The notes below the pieces were generated by a model. That model saw only the letters and a program-made list of their open reading frames with translations, did not search any database and was not told where the DNA came from. Source: Brevibacillus_F sp035644815 (lineage in GTDB: Bacteria > Bacillota > Bacilli > Brevibacillales > Brevibacillaceae). Taken from it: a DNA stretch of 43,631 bases. Of this stretch, positions 31,652 through 41,700 are shown piece after piece. Position 1 is the first letter of the stretch, and the number at the start of each line of letters is the position of its first letter. A program made the position numbers and the translations under genes. The stretch covers positions 1 to 43,631 of the forward strand of contig DASQNU010000215.1 in the NCBI GenBank assembly GCA_035644815.1. The letters are read 5' to 3'.

Positions 31652-33025
31652 ATGAAGTATGTTTCTCGCCTCATTGCGCTCCTAAGCATATGCCTGCTGA
31701 CCATTCCGGTACTAATGGGGACGGGGATGGTCTCTGGTCATACAGCTGTGGCGGTTGCACCCCCACAGAAATCAACAAATCCGGGGAGCTTGCCAGCCAA
31801 GATTGCTTTCACACGTAATCAACAGCTTTGGGTGCTGAATGCTGCAAGTCCTCAGGCAGTCCCGAAACAGGTAACGACATCCGGCAGCGTCGAGATCATT
31901 GGATGGTCGTATGATGGAGAGTACCTTCTGTATAAGCAGCGGGAAAAACAGGATGCAGATGAATTCAGCTATTTATGGGTAGTCAAGGCAGACGGGAGCA
32001 ATCCACGTCAAGTGGACCCTCGTCCTGTTCTGGATACGCCAAAATGGTCGCCTCATGAACACACGATCGCCTATTTGACAGGCAACCCGCCAGATCAGAT
32101 GATGGTAACGCTTGCCACGGTTCACACAAAGCAGAAGATCCGTACGCGCCAGCTGCCAGTCAGTTCAGAAGCGGCGGACGTCGCTTGGTCGCCAGATGGA
32201 AAGAGTCTGTATGTCTCTCTGCCAGCTGCCAAGGATCGGCCGATCCAGCTGGCGAAAGTGTCCGTATTAAATGGACAAATCACTGAAATGCACCGCCTCG
32301 GAGAACCACCCAAGGTCGAAGAAGGAATTTACCCATACTTGGCTGACGGGATTACGGTTTCTCCGAATGGCCGCTATGTAGCCTATTTTGAAAGAGTCAC
32401 CTCCGGCTCGTTATCAGCGGATGGACTGCCGATCAAGCTGTTTGATTTTTCCACTTCAGCTGCTCCGAAAGTACTTGGGGTGGGGCTCGCTTATCCCGAA
32501 TGGCTGGCTTGGTCGCCGGACAGTAAGCGATTGGCGATCATCGACGGCACAGGCAGAGAGGCAACCGCCAACAAGCATGTGGTGGTAATCGACCCGGCGA
32601 CCGGAAACAAGCTCTTTGACTCCAAGGAAGCGGGACTGGTCGATACACAGCCCGTCTGGTCGCAAGGGAAGAACAGCGTCTTGTATTTTGCGAGAGGAAG
32701 AGAGAATCGGGATTGGTTGGGCAATTATGATCCGAAACGATTGCTAGTGCCCGACCAGCGAATCTGGGCCTACCACGGAATCGGAAAACCGGTGCCTGTT
32801 ACCCGTGATCAAGGAAAGACAGCCGATCTATACCCCAATCCATCACCAGCGAACCAATCCCTGTTGTTCCTGCGTCTGCATCAGACGGAGCAAGGAATGT
32901 TATTTGTAAGAATGCTAGGCAAGGGGACGGAGCAGCAGCTGGTCACAGATGTGAATGGAGAAACCGGCTACTATGGGAACTATCTGCCGGAGTGGGTCAA
33001 GGTCTATTGGATGGAAGAAAAATAA
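31652..33025 (+). CDS. Exported TolB-like beta-propeller protein
   Basis: The 457-residue protein has an N-terminal signal or anchor segment (KYVSRLIALLSICLLTIPVL, residues 2-21). Seven or eight PD40/WD40-like blades follow, visible as repeats such as AWSPDGKSLYV, TVSPNGRYVAYF and LAWSPDSKRLAII. This suggests a periplasm-facing or cell-surface propeller. ATG 31652 follows AGAGAGG. It lies between rluD and the pyr operon with its own short upstream gap. Target or ligand unknown. Confidence 0.8.
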   Translation: MKYVSRLIALLSICLLTIPVLMGTGMVSGHTAVAVAPPQKSTNPGSLPAKIAFTRNQQLWVLNAASPQAVPKQVTTSGSVEIIGWSYDGEYLLYKQREKQDADEFSYLWVVKADGSNPRQVDPRPVLDTPKWSPHEHTIAYLTGNPPDQMMVTLATVHTKQKIRTRQLPVSSEAADVAWSPDGKSLYVSLPAAKDRPIQLAKVSVLNGQITEMHRLGEPPKVEEGIYPYLADGITVSPNGRYVAYFERVTSGSLSADGLPIKLFDFSTSAAPKVLGVGLAYPEWLAWSPDSKRLAIIDGTGREATANKHVVVIDPATGNKLFDSKEAGLVDTQPVWSQGKNSVLYFARGRENRDWLGNYDPKRLLVPDQRIWAYHGIGKPVPVTRDQGKTADLYPNPSPANQSLLFLRLHQTEQGMLFVRMLGKGTEQQLVTDVNGETGYYGNYLPEWVKVYWMEEK

Positions 33026-33028
33026 CCG

Positions 33029-33057
33029 TTGACACGTTTGTCTAACCATGTCATAAT
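33029..33057 (+). promoter_or_regulatory. Sigma-A promoter of the pyr operon
   Basis: TTGACA (33029-33034) is 17 bases from CATAAT (33052-33057). It starts three bases after the propeller gene stop and would begin the pyrR leader near 33064. Confidence 0.85.
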
Positions 33058-33074
33058 CGCAGAAGAAAGCAAAG

Positions 33075-33209
33075 GAACCTTTAAATCCAGTCCCGTGAGG
33101 CTGGCAAGGGCTACGGATATTGGCGATTTGACGATATGGAAGATGGACGTCTTCTGCTTATTCGTCAAACCCCCAAAAGCTCCTTGTCAACTGGACAAGG
33201 AGCTTTTTT
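33075..33209 (+). promoter_or_regulatory. PyrR attenuator 1 (leader of pyrR)
   Basis: The PyrR-binding stem-loop CCAGTCCCGTGAGGCTGG (33087-33104) carries the consensus loop TCCCGTGAGGCT. A perfect terminator follows: AAAAGCTCCTTGTC (33175-33188) pairs with GACAAGGAGCTTTT (33194-33207). With UMP-bound PyrR the anti-antiterminator forms and the terminator stops transcription. Confidence 0.95.
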
Positions 33210-33238
33210 AGCATCGTTTACGGAAAAGGAGAGAGAGC

Positions 33239-33775
33239 ATGGTCGAGAAAAATGTCATCCTGGATGAAGCTGCGATCAGACGCGCCCTTACCCGGATCGC
33301 CCACGAAATTATCGAAAAGAACAAGGGAGTAGAGAATTGCGTGCTGATCGGCATTAAGACACGCGGGGTCTACTTGGCAGAAAGACTGGCTGAGCGAATC
33401 GAACAGATTGAAAACGTCAAGCTGCCAACCGGACATCTGGACATCACGCTCTACCGTGATGATTTGACGCACAAAGCAGAGGACGCGGTGCTAAAAGGCG
33501 CTCAACTGCCAAACGATATAACCGGAAAGACGGTCATTTTGATCGATGATGTGCTCTTTACAGGAAGAACGGTACGCGCTGCTTTGGATGCGCTGGTGGA
33601 TCAAGGTAGGCCGACGATGATCCAGCTGGCGGTGCTGGTGGATCGCGGCCATCGCGAATTGCCCATCCGTCCGGATTATGTCGGGAAGAATGTCCCTACT
33701 TCACGCAGCGAGATCGTGGCGGTCGAATTGACCGAGGTAGATCAGCTGGATCAAGTGACGATCCGACAAATGTAA
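33239..33775 (+). CDS. pyrR: PyrR: pyr attenuation regulator / uracil phosphoribosyltransferase
   Basis: PyrR binds the attenuator RNA with UMP and also has weak uracil phosphoribosyltransferase activity. The 178-residue protein has the PRPP-binding motif VILIDDVLFTGRTVRAAL (near residue 100), LIGIKTRGVYLAERLA near residue 40 and basic residues for RNA contacts. AGGAGAGAGAG precedes the ATG. It is the first gene of the operon, and attenuators flank it on both sides. Confidence 0.98.
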   Translation: MVEKNVILDEAAIRRALTRIAHEIIEKNKGVENCVLIGIKTRGVYLAERLAERIEQIENVKLPTGHLDITLYRDDLTHKAEDAVLKGAQLPNDITGKTVILIDDVLFTGRTVRAALDALVDQGRPTMIQLAVLVDRGHRELPIRPDYVGKNVPTSRSEIVAVELTEVDQLDQVTIRQM

Positions 33776-33790
33776 AAAAACGAAATAACA

Positions 33791-33887
33791 CCTCTTTAAG
33801 GTTGATCCCGTGAGGTCAGCAAGAGGCCATTGCTTCTCCATCAAGGATGAAGACTGCCTCTTTGCGCCCATGCAAAGAGTTTTTTTA
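33791..33887 (+). promoter_or_regulatory. PyrR attenuator 2 (between pyrR and pyrP)
   Basis: The binding hairpin CCTCTTTAAGGTTGATCCCG and TGAGGTCAGCAAGAGG (33791-33826) carries ATCCCGTGAGGT. The terminator CTCTTTGC (33858-33865) pairs with GCAAAGAG (33872-33879), followed by a T run. Confidence 0.93.
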
Positions 33888-33943
33888 CGCCTGAAAGACA
33901 TCCTAAGAGAAAAAGTTTCTACGAAGAGAAAGAAGGGGAAGCA

Positions 33944-35311
33944 ATGAATACGAACACGAAGGATTTTGTCGACGTACACGAAACACCAGGGATTGGAAAA
34001 CTACTGCCACTCAGCTTACAGCATCTCTTTGCCATGTTTGGAGCGACTGTCCTGGTTCCGATCTTGACAGGGCTTGATCCAGCGACTGCACTCCTGACGA
34101 GCGGGATCGGTACGCTTCTGTTCCTCTGGATTACGAAAGGAAAAATTCCGAACTATCTTGGCTCTTCCTTTGCCTTCATCGGTCCGATTATCACCGTATC
34201 CGCTGCACACGGTGTGGGAACTGCACTTCTGGGCTGCCTTCTCTCCGGTCTCGTCTACATCATCGTAGCCGCGATCGTGGCGAAGAGCGGAGTGAAATGG
34301 CTGGATCGGGTACTTCCGCCAGTCGTAATTGCTTCTGTCATCGTAGTGATTGGTCTGAGCCTCGCAGGTGTAGCGGTGGATATGGCCACAAAAGTGACGG
34401 TAGATGGTGTAAGCACCATTTCCTTGACTTCGATTGAGATCTCTTTGGTCACGATGATTGTCACCATCCTCTCAGCGGTGTTGCTTCGCGGATTTTTCGC
34501 ACTCATTCCGATCCTGATTGGGATCATTACCGGATATGTATATACGCTGGTTCGCCATCCAGAATTGATTGACTGGCAAAAAGTTGTGGATGCACCGATT
34601 TTCATAGGCATTGGCGAGATGTTCACGAATCACTTTAAATTCGCAGAGGTGTCTGCAGCTCTGGCAAGCCCAAGTGCATGGCTGGCGGCTCTGATCGTGG
34701 CACCGATTGCATTCGTTACACTGGCAGAGCACCTTGGCCACTTGCTCGTAACTAGCAAGATTATGGACCGTGACTTGATGAAAGACCCTGGTCTGCACCG
34801 CAGCTTGCTGGGTGACGGGATCGCTACTTCTCTGGGGGCGCTGATCGGTGGTCCGCCAGCGACTACCTACGGGGAGAACATCGGGGTTCTTGCCATCACT
34901 CGGGTTTACAGCCGTGTCGTCATCGGACTTGCAGCGGTATTCGCTATCCTGTTCTCCTTCATCGGGAAAATCAGCGCGTTGCTCATGACAATTCCAACAG
35001 CAGTGCTGGGCGGTGTATCCATCATCCTGTTCGGAATCATCGCCGCGCAAGGTCTGCGCATGTATGTGGAAAGCAAAGTCGATTTCTCCAATAAGCGCAA
35101 TATGATCATCGCAGCAGCGATTCTCGTCACAGGGATTGGCGGCTATAAAATCAGCTTCACCGGTGTTACCTTCTGGGAGTCATTCCTGACAAACCTGACG
35201 ATTGATAACGTAGCCTTCTCCACCTTCTTGGGAATCTTGCTCCACGTCATCCTGCCTGGAAAAGAATCCGCGATGGGAGAAGCACACCAGGAACAAAAAA
35301 AATCTGCATAA
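33944..35311 (+). CDS. pyrP: Uracil permease
   Basis: This NCS2-family nucleobase symporter takes up uracil. The 455-residue protein has about 12-14 membrane segments. Near the N terminus are LSLQHLFAMFGATVLVPIL and GIGTLLFLWITKGKIPNYLGSSFAF (split here after TLLF). The substrate-site motifs VTLAEHLGHLLVT and GDGIATSLGALIGGPPATTYGENIG are visible. AAGGGGAAGC precedes the ATG. It sits between attenuators 2 and 3, as in B. subtilis. Confidence 0.97.
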   Translation: MNTNTKDFVDVHETPGIGKLLPLSLQHLFAMFGATVLVPILTGLDPATALLTSGIGTLLFLWITKGKIPNYLGSSFAFIGPIITVSAAHGVGTALLGCLLSGLVYIIVAAIVAKSGVKWLDRVLPPVVIASVIVVIGLSLAGVAVDMATKVTVDGVSTISLTSIEISLVTMIVTILSAVLLRGFFALIPILIGIITGYVYTLVRHPELIDWQKVVDAPIFIGIGEMFTNHFKFAEVSAALASPSAWLAALIVAPIAFVTLAEHLGHLLVTSKIMDRDLMKDPGLHRSLLGDGIATSLGALIGGPPATTYGENIGVLAITRVYSRVVIGLAAVFAILFSFIGKISALLMTIPTAVLGGVSIILFGIIAAQGLRMYVESKVDFSNKRNMIIAAAILVTGIGGYKISFTGVTFWESFLTNLTIDNVAFSTFLGILLHVILPGKESAMGEAHQEQKKSA

Positions 35312-35322
35312 CTATCCCTTAT

Positions 35323-35452
35323 CCTTTAATTCGGTCCCGTGAGGCTGGCAAGGAACGCAGGGGTTCTTTACTCCTGCACACCGGGAAGCTTTTCATCCAA
35401 AGCTTCTTGCCTTTGCCGCCTTCGTTCGCGCAAAGACAAGAAGCTTTTTTTT
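35323..35452 (+). promoter_or_regulatory. PyrR attenuator 3 (between pyrP and pyrB)
   Basis: CCTTTAATTCGGTCCCGTGA and GGCTGGCAAGG (35323-35353) form the binding hairpin with GTCCCGTGAGGC. AAAGCTTCTTG (35399-35409) pairs with CAAGAAGCTTT (35437-35447), followed by TTTTT. An inner CTTTGC / GCAAAG pair strengthens the terminator. Confidence 0.93.
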
Positions 35453-35484
35453 CAAAAAATGAAACGTATACGGAGGGATTCGCC

Positions 35485-36429
35485 GTGAGCATGAACCATC
35501 TGATCGGCATGAAAGAATTGGAGAAACCACAGATCGAAGCGCTGTTAGACCGAGCGAACGCATGGGCAGAGCGCCCAGGTGAACAGGCGGATATTCTGAA
35601 CGGCAGATTTGTAGCCAATCTGTTTTTGGAGCCGAGCACGCGGACGCGCTTTTCCTTCGAAGTCGCGGAAAAACGGCTGGGGGCTCACGTGCTGAACTTT
35701 ACAGCGGAAACCTCTTCCACAACAAAAGGAGAAACAGTCTACGATACGCTACGGACATTAGAATCGATGGGTGTTGAAGCAGCAGTGATCCGTACGAAAG
35801 AAAATCAATTGCTGCAGGATTTGGCAGGTCAAGTCAAGCTGCGGTTAATCAATGCGGGGGATGGCACGAATGAGCATCCGACCCAGTGTCTGCTCGATCT
35901 GCTTACGATGAAACGTCACTTTGGCAAGATCGCAGGACTGAAGGTTGCAATAATCGGTGATCTGCGCCACAGCCGTGTTCTGGGTTCTCACCTGCATGCT
36001 CTGCCGAAGCTGGGGGCAGAACTGATTCTTTCCGGACCTCCCAGCATGATGCGGGCTAAGGAGGAAGTGCCTGCTGGCGTGAAAACGGTCGACATCGAAG
36101 AAGCGATCGAAACCGCGGATGTGGTCATGATGCTGCGGGTACAGCTGGAACGCCATGAGCATGCCCTGTTTGATACCAAAGAGCTGTACCATCAAGCTTT
36201 TGGCTTAACGCTAGAGCGGGCGAAGCGGATGAAGCAAGGAGCGGTGATCATGCATCCAGCCCCGATCAACAGGGGTGTGGAGATCGATACGAATCTGGTG
36301 GAAGCCGAGCAATCCCTGATCTTTACCCAAATGGGCAACGGCGTACCAGTACGCATGGCTGTTTTGGAAACTTTATTGACCGGAGGCGAGAGTAAATGGG
36401 CATCATCCTTACAAATGGCAAGCTTCTAA
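35485..36429 (+). CDS. pyrB: Aspartate carbamoyltransferase catalytic chain
   Basis: PyrB makes carbamoyl aspartate. The 314-residue protein has the carbamoyl-phosphate motif EPSTRTRFSFE, NEHPTQCLLDLLT, LRHSRVLGSH, MMLRVQLERHE and HPAPINRGVEI. The GTG at 35485 is chosen because GGAGGG (35472-35477) is seven bases upstream; an ATG at 35491 is possible. The longer frame from 35407 runs into attenuator 3 and is rejected. Its last 34 bases overlap pyrC, so the two are translationally coupled. No pyrI regulatory subunit gene is present. Confidence 0.97.
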   Translation: MSMNHLIGMKELEKPQIEALLDRANAWAERPGEQADILNGRFVANLFLEPSTRTRFSFEVAEKRLGAHVLNFTAETSSTTKGETVYDTLRTLESMGVEAAVIRTKENQLLQDLAGQVKLRLINAGDGTNEHPTQCLLDLLTMKRHFGKIAGLKVAIIGDLRHSRVLGSHLHALPKLGAELILSGPPSMMRAKEEVPAGVKTVDIEEAIETADVVMMLRVQLERHEHALFDTKELYHQAFGLTLERAKRMKQGAVIMHPAPINRGVEIDTNLVEAEQSLIFTQMGNGVPVRMAVLETLLTGGESKWASSLQMASF

Positions 36430-37673
36430 ACCAAGCAGGAATCCTGGAGACCAAAGAAATCTTGATTGAAGAGGGTACGATTTCCCGAATAGCGGATCAA
36501 CTGGACCATAACGGCCACGAGGTTATCGATCTGCAAGGCAAATTCCTATCGGCAGGCTTTGTCGATGTTCACGTGCATCTGCGCGAACCGGGTTTTGAAG
36601 CGAAGGAGACGATCGCGACCGGAGCGGCAGCAGCTGTACGCGGCGGCTTTACCACCATCGCTTGCATGCCAAATACAAGACCCTCCATCGATTCGGTAGA
36701 GACGGTGACGTTCATCCTGCAAAAAGCAAAAGAAGCGGGTCTTGCTCGTGTCATCCCGTATGGCGCTATAACGGTGCGACAACTGGGGAAAGAGCTGACA
36801 GACTTTGCGGCTTTGAAAGAAGCTGGCATTTTCGCTGTAACGGATGATGGAGTAGGCGTCCAATCCAGCCAAATGATGAAACAAGCCATGAAACGTGCGC
36901 AAGAACTGGGATTGTCCGTCGTGGCACACTGCGAGGATGACGACCTGCTGATTCCTGGAAGTGCATTGCACGATGGAGTAGTGGCAGCCCGCCACGGTTT
37001 GCCTGGGATCCCTTCTGAATCGGAGTCCATCCATGTCGGACGCGATATTCTGCTGGCAGAGCAAACAGGGGTTCATTACCACGTGTGCCATATCAGTGCG
37101 AAGGAATCGGTGCGCTTGGTGCGCGACGGGAAAAGAGCCGGCGTGAACGTCACGACAGAGGTAACGCCGCATCATCTGCTTCTGTGCGAGGAAGATATTC
37201 CGGAGAGCTTGGATGCAAACTGGAAGATGAACCCGCCGCTTCGCTCCCGGGAGGATCGGGCAGCACTGATCGCGGGACTGAAAGACGGCACGATCGACAT
37301 CATTGCGACAGATCATGCTCCGCATACTGCTGAGGAGAAGGCTAATGGATTGGATCGGGCACCTTTTGGCATCGTTGGCCTGGAGACCGCTTTTCCTTTG
37401 CTCTACACGCATCTGGTGCTGACTGGCGAGCTCACACTGGCCGAACTGGTTGACAAAATGACGAGAAAACCTGCTGAAATCTTTGGACTGCCATATGGAC
37501 GGCTGGAGGAAGGCGCACCCGCAGATCTGACCGCGATTGATCTGGACGAGGAAAAAGCGATCGATCCGGGAACATTCGCCAGCAAAGGAAAAAACACGCC
37601 ATTTGCTGGATGGCGCTGCAAAGGCTGGCCAACACTGACAATGACAGCAGGAAAGATTGTATATCTAGCTTAA
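36396..37673 (+). CDS. pyrC: Dihydroorotase (class I)
   Basis: PyrC cyclises carbamoyl aspartate to dihydroorotate. The 425-residue amidohydrolase has the metal-binding DVHVHLREPG (His59 and His61), PNTRPSIDS, AHCEDDDL, CHISAKESV and TDHAPHTAEEK with the catalytic Asp. GGAGGCGAG lies inside the end of pyrB, in front of the ATG. carA starts 15 bases later. Confidence 0.97.
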   Translation: MGIILTNGKLLNQAGILETKEILIEEGTISRIADQLDHNGHEVIDLQGKFLSAGFVDVHVHLREPGFEAKETIATGAAAAVRGGFTTIACMPNTRPSIDSVETVTFILQKAKEAGLARVIPYGAITVRQLGKELTDFAALKEAGIFAVTDDGVGVQSSQMMKQAMKRAQELGLSVVAHCEDDDLLIPGSALHDGVVAARHGLPGIPSESESIHVGRDILLAEQTGVHYHVCHISAKESVRLVRDGKRAGVNVTTEVTPHHLLLCEEDIPESLDANWKMNPPLRSREDRAALIAGLKDGTIDIIATDHAPHTAEEKANGLDRAPFGIVGLETAFPLLYTHLVLTGELTLAELVDKMTRKPAEIFGLPYGRLEEGAPADLTAIDLDEEKAIDPGTFASKGKNTPFAGWRCKGWPTLTMTAGKIVYLA

Positions 37674-37688
37674 CGAGGGGGAACTGCA

Positions 37689-38786
37689 ATGAAAGCGAGA
37701 CTGATTCTGGAAGATGGAACGCAGTGCATCGGCACAGCCTTTGGCGCTGTTACGGAGAGTTTGGGGGAAGTCGTGTTCAATACCGGATTGACTGGATATC
37801 AGGAGGTATTGTCTGATCCTTCCTACTGCGGGCAAATTGTGACGATGACATATCCGCTGATCGGCAACTATGGGATCAATCGTGACGATTTTGAAGCCGT
37901 CCGCCCATTTATCCACGGGTTTGTGGTCCGGGAGCACTGCGATCTGCCAAGTAACTGGCGCAGCACCAGCACGCTCGACGAACTGCTGAAGGCGTATGAG
38001 ATCCCGGGAATCTCCGGAGTGGATACACGGATGCTGACACGAAAAATCCGCCACTTTGGAACACTCAAAGGGATGATCACGACCAGCGACGCCCCGCTTG
38101 AAGAGTTAGTCTCCTCCTTGCAGCAGGCAACGTTGATGACCGATCAAGTCTCCCGTGTTTCCACCAAGAGTGTATTTAGCGCACCAGGCACGGGCCATCG
38201 TGTGGTGCTGGTGGATTATGGTTCCAAACATGGCATTTTGCGCGAGTTGACTAAGCGCGGTTGCGATGTGGTGGTTGTCCCATACAACGTGACGGCAGAA
38301 GAAATTCGCCGCCTGCAACCAGACGGCATCCTGCTTTCGAATGGACCTGGCGACCCGAAAGACGTACCGCAGTCCATTCAGACGATTGCTCAAATCCTTG
38401 GGGAATATCCGCTGTTCGGCATCTGCCTCGGCCATCAGTTGTTTGCACTCGCTTCCGGGGCTGATACGGAAAAGCTGAAATTTGGCCATCGCGGTGGAAA
38501 TCATCCGGTCAAAGAGCTGACGACCGGACGCACCTACATCACTTCGCAAAATCACGGCTATGCGGTGAAGGAAGATTCGATCACAGGAACTGGTCTGGAA
38601 GTGACCCATCTGGCGCTGAATGACGGTACCATTGAAGGCTTGCGCGATTTGAAGAAACAAGCATTTTCGGTGCAGTATCACCCTGAAGCAGCACCAGGAC
38701 CTTATGATTCCGGCTACTTGTTTGACCAATTTCTCGACATGATCGTACGCGCCAAGGAGGAGAAGAGCTATGCCAAAACACGCTAA
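37689..38786 (+). CDS. carA: Carbamoyl-phosphate synthase small subunit
   Basis: This is the glutaminase subunit that feeds ammonia to CarB. The 365-residue protein has the N-terminal domain (FNTGLTGYQEVLSDPSYCGQ) and a class I glutamine amidotransferase domain. The catalytic Cys246 is in FGICLGHQLFALA, and His331 and Glu333 are in VQYHPEAAPGP. AGGGGGAACTGC precedes the ATG. It overlaps carB by 17 bases. Within this operon it is the pyrimidine-type carbamoyl-phosphate synthase. Confidence 0.97.
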   Translation: MKARLILEDGTQCIGTAFGAVTESLGEVVFNTGLTGYQEVLSDPSYCGQIVTMTYPLIGNYGINRDDFEAVRPFIHGFVVREHCDLPSNWRSTSTLDELLKAYEIPGISGVDTRMLTRKIRHFGTLKGMITTSDAPLEELVSSLQQATLMTDQVSRVSTKSVFSAPGTGHRVVLVDYGSKHGILRELTKRGCDVVVVPYNVTAEEIRRLQPDGILLSNGPGDPKDVPQSIQTIAQILGEYPLFGICLGHQLFALASGADTEKLKFGHRGGNHPVKELTTGRTYITSQNHGYAVKEDSITGTGLEVTHLALNDGTIEGLRDLKKQAFSVQYHPEAAPGPYDSGYLFDQFLDMIVRAKEEKSYAKTR

Positions 38787-41700
38787 CCTGAAAAAAATCC
38801 TAGTGATCGGCTCCGGTCCAATCGTGATCGGGCAGGCCGCCGAATTCGACTACGCGGGAACCCAGGCTTGCCAAGCATTGAAGGAAGAAGGCATGGAGGT
38901 TGTCCTGATTAACTCCAATCCAGCGACGATCATGACCGATACGAATATGGCGGACAAGGTATATATCGAGCCGATCACACTAGAGTTTGTGACACGTGTC
39001 ATTCGTCAGGAAAAACCAGACGGACTCTTGCCCACCCTCGGCGGACAGACCGGATTGAATATGGCAGTATCCTTGGCGGAAGCGGGTGTCCTGGAAGCGG
39101 AGAACGTGAAGCTTTTAGGAACCAAGCTCTCCTCGATCAAGCAGGCGGAAGACCGTGAGTTGTTCCGTGCCTTGATGAAGGAGCTGGGCGAACCGGTTCC
39201 AGATTCTACGATTGTCAGCACGGTGGAAGAAGCCGTTGCCTTTGCGAATGAAATCGGCTATCCAATCATTGTCCGTCCTGCATACACACTGGGTGGAACA
39301 GGCGGCGGGATTTGTGACGATGAAGCAAGCCTACGTGAAATCGTAGCTTCTGGTCTGAAATATTCACCGATCACCCAGTGCTTGATCGAGAAGAGCATTG
39401 CGGGAATGAAGGAAGTTGAATATGAAGTCATGCGCGATGCCAATGACAACTGCATCGTGGTCTGCAATATGGAAAATATCGATCCGGTTGGCGTGCATAC
39501 CGGTGACAGCATCGTCGTTGCGCCTAGCCAGACGCTGTCCGACCGCGAGTATCAAATGCTGCGTTCTTCCGCACTGAACATCATCCGGGCGCTGGGCATC
39601 GAAGGCGGCTGCAACGTGCAATATGCGCTCGACCCGCACAGCTTCCAATACTATGTGATCGAGGTAAACCCGCGCGTAAGCCGTTCCTCGGCGCTCGCCT
39701 CCAAAGCAACCGGCTATCCGATTGCGAAAATGGCGGCAAAAATTGCGATCGGTTATACCTTGGATGAATTGAGGAACCCGGTGACCGGTCAAACCTATGC
39801 TTGCTTCGAACCAACGCTCGACTATGTGGTAAGTAAAATTCCACGCTGGCCTTTTGATAAATTCCAGTCGGCCAACCGCCGCCTCGGTACCCAGATGAAA
39901 GCGACAGGCGAAGTGATGGCCATCGGACGCACGTTTGAAGAATCGATCATGAAAGCGATCCGATCGCTGGAAGTGGGAGCCTATCATCTGGAGCTTGCGG
40001 AAGCTGCTCAGATCCCGACAGATGTGCTGCAGCAGCGTATCGTGGCAGCGGATGACGAGCGAATCTTCCTCTTGGCCGAAGCAATGCGCCGCGGTATGAC
40101 CATCGAGGAGCTGCATGATCTGACCAAGATCGATCTGTTTTTCCTGAACAAGCTGGCGAAGCTGATTGATCAAGAGCGCATTCTTGCTGACTTTGGTCTG
40201 ACGGAAGAAACCCTTTATCAAGCAAAGCGCCTCGGCTTTACCGACCGGAAAATTGCGGAGCTGACTGGCAAGGCAGAGGATGAAGTTCGCAATCTACGCA
40301 CCAGCAAAGGCATGGTTCCAGTGTATAAAATGGTCGATACGTGCGCAGCGGAGTTTGAAGCGCAAACGCCATACTACTACTCCAGCTACGAGCAGGAAGA
40401 CGAGCGTATCGAGACTGGGAAAAAACGTGTCGTGGTACTGGGCTCCGGCCCGATCCGGATCGGACAGGGGATCGAGTTCGACTACGCGACTGTCCATGCG
40501 GTGTGGGCTTTGAGAGAAGCTGGCTACGAAGCCGTGATTATCAATAACAATCCGGAAACAGTCTCCACCGATTTCAACACGTCAGATCGCCTTTACTTTG
40601 AACCGCTCTATATCGAGGATGTGATGAATATTCTCGACAAAGAACAGCCAGAGGGTGTCATCGTCCAGTTCGGCGGACAGACAGCGATCAATCTAGCCGA
40701 TAAACTCGCCAAACGCGGGATCAAGATCCTGGGTACCAGCTTGGAGAACATCGATGCAGCAGAGAATCGCGAAAAATTCGAAGCGCTATTGCGCGGACTG
40801 GATTTGGCACAACCGCCGGGAAAAACCGTTACGTCGGTGGAAGGCGCAATCGCAGCAGCAGAGGGCTTGGGCTTCCCGGTGCTGGTTCGTCCTTCCTATG
40901 TATTGGGCGGTCGGGCGATGGAGATCGTCTATAACGAGCAAGAACTGGTTTCCTATATGGAGCAGGCAGTAAAAGTGAACCCAGAGCATCCGGTGCTGAT
41001 TGACCGCTACATGCTCGGCATCGAGACCGAGGTGGACGCGATTTGCGACGGAGAAAACGTCCTGATTCCAGGCATCATGGAGCATATCGAACGTGCAGGG
41101 GTCCACTCGGGTGACTCTATCGCGGTTTATCCGCCGCAATCACTGTCTGCGGAAATCAAGGAAGAGCTCATCGAGATGACCACGAAGCTGGCAAAAGCGC
41201 TGCAAATCAAAGGGCTCTTGAACATCCAGTTCGTCATCTACAAAAATCGCCCCTACGTGATCGAAGTGAATCCGCGTTCATCCCGTACGGTGCCGTTCCT
41301 CTCCAAGGTGACAGGCATCCCGATGGCAAACATCGCAACAAAAGCAATCCTGGGGCATTCTATCCCAGATCAAGGCTTTGCAACAGGCTATCATCCGGAG
41401 GAAGAAATGGTTTCCGTCAAGGTACCGGTGTTCTCCTTCACCAAGCTGCGCCGGGTAGACATCACGCTCGGACCAGAGATGAAATCGACGGGTGAAGTCA
41501 TGGGCCGGGAGCGCACTTTGGCAAAAGCTCTGTACAAAGGGCTGGTGGCAGCAGGCATGAACATCAAGACACACGGCACCTTGCTGGTCACTGTAGCGGA
41601 TAAGGATAAACAGGAAGCACTTGATATCGTCAAACGCTTCCACAGCATCGGCTACAAATTGATGGCGACAGCGGGTACTGCTGATTATTTGGAACAAGCA

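Noticed and set aside
35407..35484. Upstream extension of pyrB
   Set aside because: It would translate through the attenuator terminator and lacks a ribosome-binding site; GTG 35485 has a strong one.
36546..37412. Minus-strand reading frame antisense to pyrC
   Set aside because: It lies wholly inside the well-supported pyrC gene and shows no protein family features.
39364..40221. Minus-strand reading frame antisense to carB
   Set aside because: Shadow of the carB coding frame; no start signal or domain.
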